Below are positions 15,644 through 23,875 of a DNA stretch of 60,280 nucleotides, one piece after another. This DNA is from Opitutaceae bacterium (GTDB lineage Bacteria > Verrucomicrobiota > Verrucomicrobiia > Opitutales > Opitutaceae): assembly GCA_028284235.1 (NCBI GenBank), contig JANQSC010000042.1, forward strand, positions 1 through 60,280, read 5' to 3'. Made by a program: the position numbers and the translations under genes. Each line of letters begins with the position of its first letter. Within the stretch, counting starts at the first letter, position 1. The notes beneath the pieces are model-generated. The model was not told the origin of the DNA. It made no database searches and worked only from the letters and a program-made list of their open reading frames with translations.

Positions 15644-16156
15644 TTTTAGCGAACAGTATTAATACGTGTCCGTTTTTGTTCGCATAACACGCGTCGAAAT
15701 CGCGGTTTTTACACGGTTTAAAATGTAAAAAATGGTCTTCTTACATTTTTCAATACTGACCGAAACTTGTGGATTATAGAACCGCAATGGAAATGGAAAA
15801 CACTCCGAATTCGCGTGTTTCTCAATAAAATACTAGCGTTTTCGACCAACTTTCACTGATTTTCGCTCAGTTCGAGTCAAAATCGGGAATTCTCGAAATC
15901 AGCTAAAACCACCCTCATCGCACTACCATTCGTGTGCGATACACATCCCAATTTGTAAAAAACGAACGTGCGAGGAGTGTCTCTTTAATCAAATCACGAA
16001 CCCAACCCAGAGACTGAACAATTGTCGGGAAAAGTAGACCCCGATCATCGGATAACGCGCCGAGACGTCGCGTTCCACCTAGTCTCTTCGTAGTCCGCCA
16101 GGACGTAGACAAATCCCTCCGTCTCCCCCTTTCTCATTCCCTCCTTCTCCACGAAG
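15644..16156. other. A+T-rich intergenic region, no gene seen
   Basis: 513 bp without a supported gene. It contains an AATGTAA/TTACATT hairpin (about 15722-15748), an ATCGCAC/GTGCGAT hairpin (about 15918-15940) and a single REP-like unit at 16054-16079. It lies at the edge between the A+T-richer accessory block and the G+C-rich sulfatase region, so it may be a boundary. Confidence 0.5.
16054..16079. repeat. REP-like single unit
   Basis: One unit, AACGCGCCGAGACGTCGCGT followed by TCCACC. The loop has GAGAC instead of GGGAC. Stem bases are kept. No inverted partner is visible nearby. Confidence 0.65.
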
Positions 16157-17755
16157 TCACTCCCGCAGTAACGTCTCGTGCAGATGAATAATATTTCCGT
16201 CCGCGTCACGTGGGGCGGGCGGACCCGCGGCGGCGCTAGCGCCAGGACCTCCACCGCCTGGACGTCCCCCAGCAGGCCGTCCAGCTGGACCACCCGGACC
16301 TCTGGGGCCGCGACCGCCCGCTTCGCTCACTTCCGCTCCCGGGCGTCCGCCGGGACCTCTCGGCCCGGCTCCGCCTCCTCGGGGTCCGCGTCCGCGGCGC
16401 GATTCTCTCGCGGGCGCGTTGCGTATCAGCGCCGCCACTTCAGCGTTGTCGTCGATCATGGCCTTTACCACATCCGGGTATTGATCCGCGACATTGGTCG
16501 TCTCATTCGGATCCTCGTAGATCTTAAAGAGCTCAATCAATTCCGGCGGGGCGTTCGGCGTATTCTCGTTCACGCTGGAATGGACCAACTTGTATTCACC
16601 CCGGTGTACCGAGTAGTCGTTGCTGTTGCCAATAAATATATCCGTTTTTCGGGGACGCGTTTTCCCGGACTGCAGCGCGTCCCACACACTCTCCCCGTCG
16701 AACGGCGTATTCATTTCGGGCCGCAAGCCGAACGCTTCCACAAAAGTTGGATACAAATCGTACACCACCATCGGCTGGTCGCTCACCGTTCCTGACGGTA
16801 TCACTCCCGGCCAGCGCGCTACCGCCGGCATGCGCGTGCCGCCTTCGTAAACGCGGCCTTTCTGACCGCGGAAGTCAGCATTGTCTCCTACGGTTGACGC
16901 GCCATTGTCTGAAAAGAAAAGCACGAGCGTATTGTCGCGAATGCCTTCGTCGTCGATCGCTCTTAAAATGTTGCCGATAGCGACGTCCAGGACTTCGACC
17001 ATCGCGCAGTAGACGCGGCGGTTCTCATCCTCGATGTGAGCGTACTTGTCCACGTACTCTTGCGGCGCCTGAATCGGCGTATGCGGGGCTGTAAACGCGA
17101 CGTAGGCGAAAAAGGGCTTTGCGGGATCGCGCTCCCGAATCAGTCGGGAGATCTCGTTGCCAAATAAATCGGTAATGTATCCATTTTCAAATACAGTTTT
17201 GCCATCGCGCGCCCAATCCTTTTGCTCGCCGCGACTGTGCGTCCAGTAATCCGGCCCCGCCCGCAGAGAGCCGTAGGTATGATCAAATCCGCGGTTGATC
17301 GGCAAGTCCCGGACATGGGTCATACCCAAATGCCACTTCCCCGCCGTCATGGTCATATAACCCGCATCCTTGAATGCTTGGTTCATCAACGGCTCGTCAT
17401 GCGTCAACGTATGGTTGGCTGAAATCGGGGAGAAAATCCCGTGACGCATAGAAATATGCCCGGTCAGCAACGAGGCCCGAGTCGGCGAACAAATCGGGTA
17501 AGTATAAAACCGATTCAACTCCATTCCATCCTTCGCCAGCTGGTCTAAATGCGGCGTATTCATCTCACCGCCATGAAAACCGACATCGCCCCAGCCCTGG
17601 TCGTCGGACACGAGAAGCACCACATTCGGCGGCGTTTGAGCGGCGAAAGCGACGACGCTCGCCAGGCACGTGAACATCCATAAAATACTGATAACTAATT
17701 TTTTAGGTGGATTCGAACGTAGAGGGCTGAGAGAGAAAACGAGTGATTTGGGCAT
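16157..17755 (-). CDS. Secreted sulfatase with Gly/Arg/Pro-rich tail
   Basis: A 532-residue protein; the ATG at 17755 is used because GGAG precedes it and the signal segment follows (about residues 18-40). Type I sulfatase: metal-binding SDDQGWGD, active-site C89-S-P-T-R followed by ASLLTG, GKWHLG, APHTPIQAP and SDNG motifs, arylsulfatase B-like. Cys89 must be converted to formylglycine by a maturase not in this window. Residues about 450-515 are an odd low-complexity tract (RRGRGPRGGG, RPAGGRPGGGGPG) before a short ordered end, NIIHLHETLLRE. The tract may bind polyanions or simply be a flexible tail. Confidence 0.93.
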   Translation of the reverse strand: MPKSLVFSLSPLRSNPPKKLVISILWMFTCLASVVAFAAQTPPNVVLLVSDDQGWGDVGFHGGEMNTPHLDQLAKDGMELNRFYTYPICSPTRASLLTGHISMRHGIFSPISANHTLTHDEPLMNQAFKDAGYMTMTAGKWHLGMTHVRDLPINRGFDHTYGSLRAGPDYWTHSRGEQKDWARDGKTVFENGYITDLFGNEISRLIRERDPAKPFFAYVAFTAPHTPIQAPQEYVDKYAHIEDENRRVYCAMVEVLDVAIGNILRAIDDEGIRDNTLVLFFSDNGASTVGDNADFRGQKGRVYEGGTRMPAVARWPGVIPSGTVSDQPMVVYDLYPTFVEAFGLRPEMNTPFDGESVWDALQSGKTRPRKTDIFIGNSNDYSVHRGEYKLVHSSVNENTPNAPPELIELFKIYEDPNETTNVADQYPDVVKAMIDDNAEVAALIRNAPARESRRGRGPRGGGAGPRGPGGRPGAEVSEAGGRGPRGPGGPAGRPAGGRPGGGGPGASAAAGPPAPRDADGNIIHLHETLLRE

Positions 17756-17850
17756 AGTTCTCCAAGGGTATAGATTGCGGGTTTGGGGAAAGAAACTGGA
17801 TCCTAGAAAAAAACGACCCAAAGCTCAAGGGGAGACGACGTCCAATGAAT

Positions 17851-17970
17851 TCCTAATCCTACTCATAATCCTAATCTTAATCAAAAATTGTGAGGAGGTT
17901 TGGGGTTGGGAGTGTGATTATGATTAGGAGTAAGATTAGGATTAAGAGTATGAGTTATTAAGAGTATGAG
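17851..17970. repeat. Inverted CCTAATC-type repeat
   Basis: Left part has TCCTAATCCTACTCATAATC and CTAATCTTAATC; right part has the reverse form GATTATGATTAGGAG, AAGATTAGGATTAAGAG. Imperfect inverted repeat made of 6-7-bp units. A related copy is at 35090-35176. It sits in the divergent promoter space of 17756-18076 (321 bp, no gene). Confidence 0.6.
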
Positions 17971-18076
17971 TTGATGGCGGTCCAATCCCGCTGACACAGC
18001 CGTAAATCCCGATTGCGTAACCCCGATATCTTTGTTGCCCTAAAACTACCCTCCCTCGGTTTCGCCCCAAAGCGTC

Positions 18077-20140
18077 ATGCTTGCTCTACCCCGTAACCAA
18101 TTTTCCCCAAATTTCCGAATCGCCTTCGTCCCGATCGCCTTCGCTCTGTTTAGTGTCGCGACAGCAACTGCCGGGCAAGAAACCCTCCGCCACGCCTTCG
18201 AAGCCAATTGCGTGCAATGCCACGGCCAGGACGGAAAGGTGAAAGGCGACCTCGACTTGCTGCAAATCGGCGATCCACAAAACCTCCTCGCCACGCCGCA
18301 AACCATCCAAGACCTCATCGACGTTCTCGAATTCCAGGATATGCCCCCGGAGGAGGAAGGCCCGCTCCCCGACGACACGCGAACTGCGATGATCGGCGCT
18401 CTTCAATCGCTCATGGAAACCGCCATATCGGCCCGAACGTCCTTCCCGCAGACCCCCATGCGGCGCATGAACCGCTTCCAGTATAGCAACGCCGTCCAAG
18501 ACCTCTTCCAACTTAATGTCGAAGTATTCACTTTGCCCGAACGCATGGCCCGCGAACACGGCAACTACTTCCGTCCCGCCACCGGAGCCATGCCCCAAAC
18601 GCTCAAAGTCGGAAGCCGGCCGCTGGGAAAATCGCAGCTCATCGAGAAACGCCTCGCCGGGATCGGCCCCTTCCCGCAAGACCTTCGAGCCGAACACGGC
18701 TACGACAATCGAGGCGACCACCTATCCCTTTCGCCGCTGCTCATGGAGTCCTTCCTCACCCTCAGTCGCTCCATCGTCGACAGCCCCGACTTCAACAAAA
18801 AAACCTGCGGCATCTGGGACGACTTCTTCGCCCCTCCCGCCAAGACTGCGAATCTTGAATCCGTAATCAAAAGTCGACTACAAACATTCCTAACAAACGC
18901 CTTTCGTAGCCCCATCGACACCGAAACGCTCAACCGCTACACGTCCAACACCCTCGCCCGCATCCAGTCCGGGGAGAGCTTCACCCAGTCGATGAAACTC
19001 ACCGCGTCCGCCGCTTTGGCCTCGCCGCGATTCCTCTACGTCTACGACCTCGGCGGGCCCGACTCCGACATGGCCCTCGCGTCCCGTCTCTCCCAACTCC
19101 TCTGGGGAAGCGTCCCCGACACGATTCTCCTGGAACGCGCCGCCAACGGCGAACTCGGCGACCCCGACACCCTCGCCAGCGAGGTCGACCGCATGCTCAA
19201 AGACGAACGACTCAAACGCTTCTGCGACAGCTTTCCCGCCCAGTGGCTCCAGCTCGACCGCATCATCACCTCCACCCCGGACCCGAAAGCCTGGCCCAGT
19301 TTCTATTTCTCCAAGTACCGCGGCAGCATGCACATGATGCTCGAACCCCTCCTGCTTTTCGAAACCATCGTCGTCGAAAACCGCTCCATTCTCGAACTGA
19401 TCGACTCTGACTACTCCTACCGTAGTGAATATTTGGATGCGTTCTACCAAGAAGGCGTCGATCCCCAACGAATGCCGCCCACCGCCATTCCCTTCAGTCG
19501 CGTCGCTCTCGACGATCGCAAGTACGGCGGCGTCATCACCACCGCAGCCGTCATGACCATGACCTCCAACGCGACCCGCTCTAAACCGATCACTCGCGGC
19601 GCCTGGGTCGCCTCGGTCATCTTCAACGACCCGCCCGAACCGCCCCCGGCCGACGTCCCGCCCTTGCCGGAAGACCACGACGACATCGACATCGAATCCC
19701 TCACCCTCCGCGAGCGACTCGAAATGCACCGCAGCAATCCCGAATGCACCGGGTGCCACAGCCGTATCGACCCGCTCGGCTTCGCCCTCGAAAACTACGG
19801 CCCCACCGGACTCTGGCGCGACCAATACGAGAACGGCCGAACCGTCGACTCCCAAGGCTCCCTCTTTCGCAAATACCCCTTCGAGTCGATCACCGAGTTC
19901 AAAGACGCCATCCTCGCCGAAAAAGATCGCTTCACACGCGCCTTCGCCAGCCACCTGCTCTCCTTCGCTCTCGGCCGCGCCATCGGCATCGAAGACTACC
20001 CCTCCCTCGACCACATCACCGGAGCCACCCGCCAAGACGGCTACCGCATGCAGACCCTCATAAAAGAGATCGTCCTCTCCGACTCCTTCCGCCACCGCAC
20101 AACCAAACCCAACCCAACTCTCGCCGACGCCACTCCCTAG
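18077..20140 (+). CDS. DUF1592/DUF1588/DUF1585 c-type cytochrome
   Basis: A complete 687-residue relative of the truncated first gene. A signal peptide covers residues 1-33. A heme site CVQCH (Cys45, Cys48, His49) lies in a cytochrome c-like domain; DUF1587/1592/1588 segments follow (MRRMNRFQYSNAVQDLF, ASRLSQLLWGSVPD, TRSKPITRGAWVASV). A second heme site, CTGCH, is in the DUF1585 part near residue 557. It is likely a periplasmic or outer-surface di-heme redox protein of unknown partner. A DUF1552 gene follows on the same strand, repeating the arrangement seen at 1-3042. Confidence 0.92.
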   Translation: MLALPRNQFSPNFRIAFVPIAFALFSVATATAGQETLRHAFEANCVQCHGQDGKVKGDLDLLQIGDPQNLLATPQTIQDLIDVLEFQDMPPEEEGPLPDDTRTAMIGALQSLMETAISARTSFPQTPMRRMNRFQYSNAVQDLFQLNVEVFTLPERMAREHGNYFRPATGAMPQTLKVGSRPLGKSQLIEKRLAGIGPFPQDLRAEHGYDNRGDHLSLSPLLMESFLTLSRSIVDSPDFNKKTCGIWDDFFAPPAKTANLESVIKSRLQTFLTNAFRSPIDTETLNRYTSNTLARIQSGESFTQSMKLTASAALASPRFLYVYDLGGPDSDMALASRLSQLLWGSVPDTILLERAANGELGDPDTLASEVDRMLKDERLKRFCDSFPAQWLQLDRIITSTPDPKAWPSFYFSKYRGSMHMMLEPLLLFETIVVENRSILELIDSDYSYRSEYLDAFYQEGVDPQRMPPTAIPFSRVALDDRKYGGVITTAAVMTMTSNATRSKPITRGAWVASVIFNDPPEPPPADVPPLPEDHDDIDIESLTLRERLEMHRSNPECTGCHSRIDPLGFALENYGPTGLWRDQYENGRTVDSQGSLFRKYPFESITEFKDAILAEKDRFTRAFASHLLSFALGRAIGIEDYPSLDHITGATRQDGYRMQTLIKEIVLSDSFRHRTTKPNPTLADATP

Positions 20141-20223
20141 TCCCCCCATCTCCCCCTCCCTCCGTCCCTCAATCCCAAATACCCTCGCCAATTCACTCCT
20201 CACCCTTCACACTTCGCTCTTCA

Positions 20224-21570
20224 ATGACCCCCCTGAGCAGACGATCCTTCCTCCGCGGCACTGGCGGCGCCCTGCTTTCCTTGCCCTGGTTGGAAAGCCT
20301 GGCCGAGTTCGCCCCGAAGTCGCTCCCCGCTCAGCGGCTCGCCTACTTCTACGTGCCCATCGGTGTCGTGCGCCGCAGCTTCTTCCCGGGCGAAGCCGAA
20401 GCCATCGTCCCCAAAGGCAACAACGGCGACAAGATGCGCTCGGACTTCGTGCCGAAGATCGAAACCGGCTTCCATCCCCTCGAGCTCACGCCGACCATGG
20501 AGCCGCTCGCCCCCATCAAGGACAAGATCACTCTCATCACCGGGCTCGACCGCCAGTTCCAAAACGGCACCGACGTCCACGCCCAATGCGCGTCTTGCTT
20601 CCTCAGCAGCGCTGCCCCCTTTACCATCAAATCCTCCGCCTGGCCACTCGACCGCTCCCTCGACCAAATCGTGGGCGACCACGTCGGCGGCCAAACACCC
20701 TTCCGCACGCTCGAATTCGGCTGCAACAGCCACGTCGACAACAAGGAGTCCATCTACTTCGACAACATCTCCTGGTACGGCACCGGACACGTCGCCCCGT
20801 CCATCCGTGACCCGCGCAAGATGTACAACCGCCTCTTCGGCACGAAGGACATCCAGGATTTCCGAAACATCACCGACCTCGCCCTCGAAGACGCCCGCGC
20901 GCTGAATCGAACGCTTGGATACAGCGACCAACAGAAGTTCGCCGAATACTTCGACTCCATCCGGACCATCGAAGAGCAAATGGACAAGCTCGACCGCATG
21001 AAAGGCGAGATCGGCAAGGCCTCCCTCCCCGAACCCACCGCCGCCTACCTTCCGCGCGGCGAATACATCCGCCTCATGGGAGACATCATGGTCGCTGCCT
21101 TGCAATCCGGGCTAACACGCGTCGCCACCTTCATGGTCGGCCCTGAACGCTGGGACACGCCCTTCACCTACGACAGCCTCTTCGACAAGCCCATGAGCCA
21201 TCACCATATGTCTCACAACCAGACCATCTACGTCGAAGATCTGGAACGACTCGACCGCTTCCACATGGAGCAGTATTCGTACCTCGTCCAGAAAATGGAT
21301 ACGATTATCGAGGCCGACGGATCGACTCTGCTCGACAACACCATTTTCACCTACGGTTCCGGCCTCGGCGACGGCTCTACCCACCAATACCACGACCTTC
21401 CCATCATCGTGGCCGGAGCCGGGCAAGGGAAACTGAAAACCGGAGCCCACTACCACTGCCCCGACAAGACGCCCCTGGCCAACCTATGGCTCACCCAAGC
21501 CAAGGCCATGGGACTGCCGCTCGACCGTTTCGCCGACAGCGCCGGACCGCTCAGCGCGATCCAGAGCTGA
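20224..21570 (+). CDS. DUF1552 family protein, Tat-exported
   Basis: A 448-residue protein from the ATG at 20224 with twin-arginine signal SRRSFLRG (Arg6, Arg7) and hydrophobic region to about residue 27. Long open sequence upstream in the same frame is an artefact antisense-like to the cytochrome gene. Conserved DUF1552 features are IGVVRRSFFPGE, GTDVHAQCASCF, SVRDPRKMYNRLF-like sequence and NTIFTYGSGLGDGSTHQYHDLPI. It pairs with the cytochrome ending 83 bp upstream. Role unknown; co-export with the cytochrome is presumed. Confidence 0.9.
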   Translation: MTPLSRRSFLRGTGGALLSLPWLESLAEFAPKSLPAQRLAYFYVPIGVVRRSFFPGEAEAIVPKGNNGDKMRSDFVPKIETGFHPLELTPTMEPLAPIKDKITLITGLDRQFQNGTDVHAQCASCFLSSAAPFTIKSSAWPLDRSLDQIVGDHVGGQTPFRTLEFGCNSHVDNKESIYFDNISWYGTGHVAPSIRDPRKMYNRLFGTKDIQDFRNITDLALEDARALNRTLGYSDQQKFAEYFDSIRTIEEQMDKLDRMKGEIGKASLPEPTAAYLPRGEYIRLMGDIMVAALQSGLTRVATFMVGPERWDTPFTYDSLFDKPMSHHHMSHNQTIYVEDLERLDRFHMEQYSYLVQKMDTIIEADGSTLLDNTIFTYGSGLGDGSTHQYHDLPIIVAGAGQGKLKTGAHYHCPDKTPLANLWLTQAKAMGLPLDRFADSAGPLSAIQS

Positions 21571-21578
21571 GGAAGAAG

Positions 21579-21660
21579 GGTAGGGACGGACCGCCGGGCC
21601 GTCCGCGTAGGTTGAGTCATCATCAAGGCACTGCGGACGGCCCGGCGGTCCGTCCCTACC
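21579..21660. repeat. Perfect 28-bp inverted repeat
   Basis: Arms at 21579-21606 and 21633-21660 are exact reverse complements with a 26-bp loop. It occupies almost the whole gap between two convergent genes (ends at 21570 and 21670), so it could terminate both. The start GGTAGGG is shared with 25322. Confidence 0.85.
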
Positions 21661-21669
21661 TTTCCCAGC

Positions 21670-22542
21670 TCACTCCAACACGATCGTCTTATTCCCGTGA
21701 ACCAAAACCCGGTCGTCGAGATGGAGCCGCAACCCTCGCGCCAAGACCGTGTTTTCAACGTCCTTGCCGTTGCGGATCATGTCTTCGATGGAGTGATTGT
21801 GGCGAATGCGCACAACGCCCTGCTCGATGATCGGCCCGGCATCCAAATCCTCGGTTACGTAGTGGCAGGTCGCGCCGACTAACTTGACCCCACGCTCGTC
21901 CGCCTGGTGGTACGGCTTCGCTCCCGCGAAGGCGGGAAGGAAACTGTGATGGATGTTGATCACGCGGTGACGGTACTTCTCGCACAGCCAGGGTGGGAAA
22001 ATCTGCATGTAGCGAGCCAGAACAATCGTATCCGGATTTGCCGTATCAATCAGCGAGGCGATCGTCTCGAACGCTTCGCGCTTTTTGTCAGGATCCTTGG
22101 ATACAGGCACATGTTCGAAAGGAATACCGTACCATTCGACCAGGGAACGCAAATCCTCGTGATTTGAAATCACCAGCGGAATCTCGCAGTCCAAATCGCC
22201 CACTTTCCAGCGATGCAGCAGGTAGGCGAGACAGTGATCGAACTTGCTCACCAGCAGCACGACCCGCTTTTTGACGGTCGCATCGACGACGCGCCACTCC
22301 ATCTCGAGCTCCTCCGCCAAGGGCTGAAAGGCGCTCGCAAAAGCGCCCGCAGATCCATCGAACCTACTCGCGTCGATCGAGTACCGCATAAAAAACGTCC
22401 TCGACCGTGGATCGTCGTACTGGGCCGCCTGACGGATCGAGCAAGCCCGATCGGCGATGAATCGCGTCACTCGGGCGACCAGGCCCACTTGGTCCGGACA
22501 GGTGCCCAGCAGGCGGATTTCCTTCGCTTCAGTCGTCGGCAT
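21670..22542 (-). CDS. purU: Formyltetrahydrofolate deformylase
   Basis: A 290-residue cytoplasmic enzyme that hydrolyses 10-formyl-tetrahydrofolate to formate and tetrahydrofolate. An N-terminal ACT domain (about residues 8-85, LLGTCPDQVGLVARVTRFIA) is followed by a formyltransferase-fold domain with ILxxYMQIFPP-like sequence, NIHHSFLPAFAGAKPYHQA and GATCHYVTEDLDAGPIIEQ, carrying the expected Asn, His and Asp. Length is normal. Its start overlaps the preceding demethylase gene by 14 bp, so it is the third gene of a translationally coupled operon. In this setting it would release demethylated carbon as formate and regenerate free tetrahydrofolate. Confidence 0.95.
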   Translation of the reverse strand: MPTTEAKEIRLLGTCPDQVGLVARVTRFIADRACSIRQAAQYDDPRSRTFFMRYSIDASRFDGSAGAFASAFQPLAEELEMEWRVVDATVKKRVVLLVSKFDHCLAYLLHRWKVGDLDCEIPLVISNHEDLRSLVEWYGIPFEHVPVSKDPDKKREAFETIASLIDTANPDTIVLARYMQIFPPWLCEKYRHRVINIHHSFLPAFAGAKPYHQADERGVKLVGATCHYVTEDLDAGPIIEQGVVRIRHNHSIEDMIRNGKDVENTVLARGLRLHLDDRVLVHGNKTIVLE

Positions 22543-23875
22543 TGAGACGCGCGACGCTCAGGGTCGCCTTGATTTCCGTCTGGCGGTGTCGTTCGACGAT
22601 TGGCTTGGCGGAGCCCCCGTCTTCTTCTCCCCAAACAACGGATACTTCCGCGCCGTCCACCGCGTCCGCCTCGTCGACCATCGCCAGGGAGAACCAACTT
22701 CCGACATTGACCGTGTAGACCGTGTAGGTCGACAGGCCAATCATCCGGTCGCCGCTCATGACGCGGTCGAAGGGCAGAATCGAATAATAAGCATTGGGCG
22801 TCTCCATGTACTTGTACGGCGTGCCTGGCTCGAGCTGGCTGGCCATCACCCGCAAGACGTCTTCGTTGTTCCAGCGTAGCCAGACTTTCTTGCGGTGCGG
22901 CTTGTTCGCAAGTTCCATCAGGGCGTCCCTCCCGATAAACTCGTGATCGAAATTAACATGCCGCCCGTATCCAAGATCCCATGGCGTCTGGTAGTAGTCC
23001 TCGATTCGATCCGCGTAGTAACTACCGCCCAGCGACGCGTTGGCTTCGAATCCATCGGCGCTCAGCCACTCGCGGTAGGGCTTCATCGCCTCGCCCGCGT
23101 AAACCGCCGGCATGGGCGAGGGAATCCAGCCGCTCTCGGGCGACACCGTCGCATAGGCGCGACTGCCTCCCAGCTTTAAGCCGAAGGCGTCGCCCGCCTT
23201 TACCAGCGCTTCCATGATCGCGTCTCGTTCCTCCACCGGTCCGTGCAGCTCGAGCCCGCCCATTCGCGACATGTTGTGATTCAGAGCGCGAACGCGACGA
23301 CCGGCGATCTGCAGGTAGCCGAGATTGAAGAACTTGATGTTCGGAAACTCGCCCTCGTGCACGCTCTTGATGAATTCGAGCGCGTTCGGGCCTTGGATCT
23401 GATACCGGTAGATCATGCGTGATCCATCATTGGATACAGTTCGCTCGTCGCGCTTGATCTCGAGATCGTAGTCGCCATTGCGGGCTTGGAACTCCGCCCA
23501 GTTCCCCACCGACGGGCGACCCACGATGCTGATTCTCTCGTCGCCGAGACCGAAGAGTATCGCGTCGCCAATGACATGTCCGTCGGGATTACAGGCGACG
23601 ATTTGCTTGGCTTTGTTGACGCCGAAGTTCTTGAGGCTATTGACGCCGATGTCGGAAACGAGTCGATGAACGTCGGGGCCTTGGAAATACACGTCGGTCA
23701 TGTGAAAGGACTGGTCGAACAAGACCACGCTTTCCTGCCAGGCGACCTGCTCGTCGCGCCAATTGGTGTATTCGCCGGGAAAGGGGAAGGCGTAGCCGCC
23801 CACGTCCGCGTTGCGGAGCATATCAACGGCGTCGCCGCCGTGAGATTGGAGTTTCTGTTCGAGACTTTGCTTCAT
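22529..23875 (-). CDS. LigM/DesA-like tetrahydrofolate-dependent O-demethylase
   Basis: A 448-residue member of the GcvT-like methyltransferases. It resembles LigM (vanillate/3-O-methylgallate demethylase of Sphingobium) over its length: YTNWRDEQVAWQESVVLFDQ near the start, NPDGHVIGDAILF, YQIQGPNALEFI, SRAYATVSPESGWIPSPMPA, and FDHEFIGRDAL. DmdA (DMSP demethylase) is a shorter relative and is a less good fit. The enzyme would move a methyl group from a methoxy or similar substrate to tetrahydrofolate. Its ATG overlaps the MetV-MetF stop (ATGA) and its end overlaps purU. The true methyl donor in this organism is unknown; family confidence is high, substrate confidence low. Confidence 0.82.
   Translation of the reverse strand: MKQSLEQKLQSHGGDAVDMLRNADVGGYAFPFPGEYTNWRDEQVAWQESVVLFDQSFHMTDVYFQGPDVHRLVSDIGVNSLKNFGVNKAKQIVACNPDGHVIGDAILFGLGDERISIVGRPSVGNWAEFQARNGDYDLEIKRDERTVSNDGSRMIYRYQIQGPNALEFIKSVHEGEFPNIKFFNLGYLQIAGRRVRALNHNMSRMGGLELHGPVEERDAIMEALVKAGDAFGLKLGGSRAYATVSPESGWIPSPMPAVYAGEAMKPYREWLSADGFEANASLGGSYYADRIEDYYQTPWDLGYGRHVNFDHEFIGRDALMELANKPHRKKVWLRWNNEDVLRVMASQLEPGTPYKYMETPNAYYSILPFDRVMSGDRMIGLSTYTVYTVNVGSWFSLAMVDEADAVDGAEVSVVWGEEDGGSAKPIVERHRQTEIKATLSVARLNADD

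Noticed and set aside
17851-17970. Telomere-like CCTAATC repeats
   Set aside because: Units are mixed and inverted, short, and internal to a chromosome region between divergent genes.
18890-20203. 437-codon minus-strand frame opposite the cytochrome gene
   Set aside because: Composition is Gly/Val/Glu-rich without motifs; it is a shadow of the real + strand gene.
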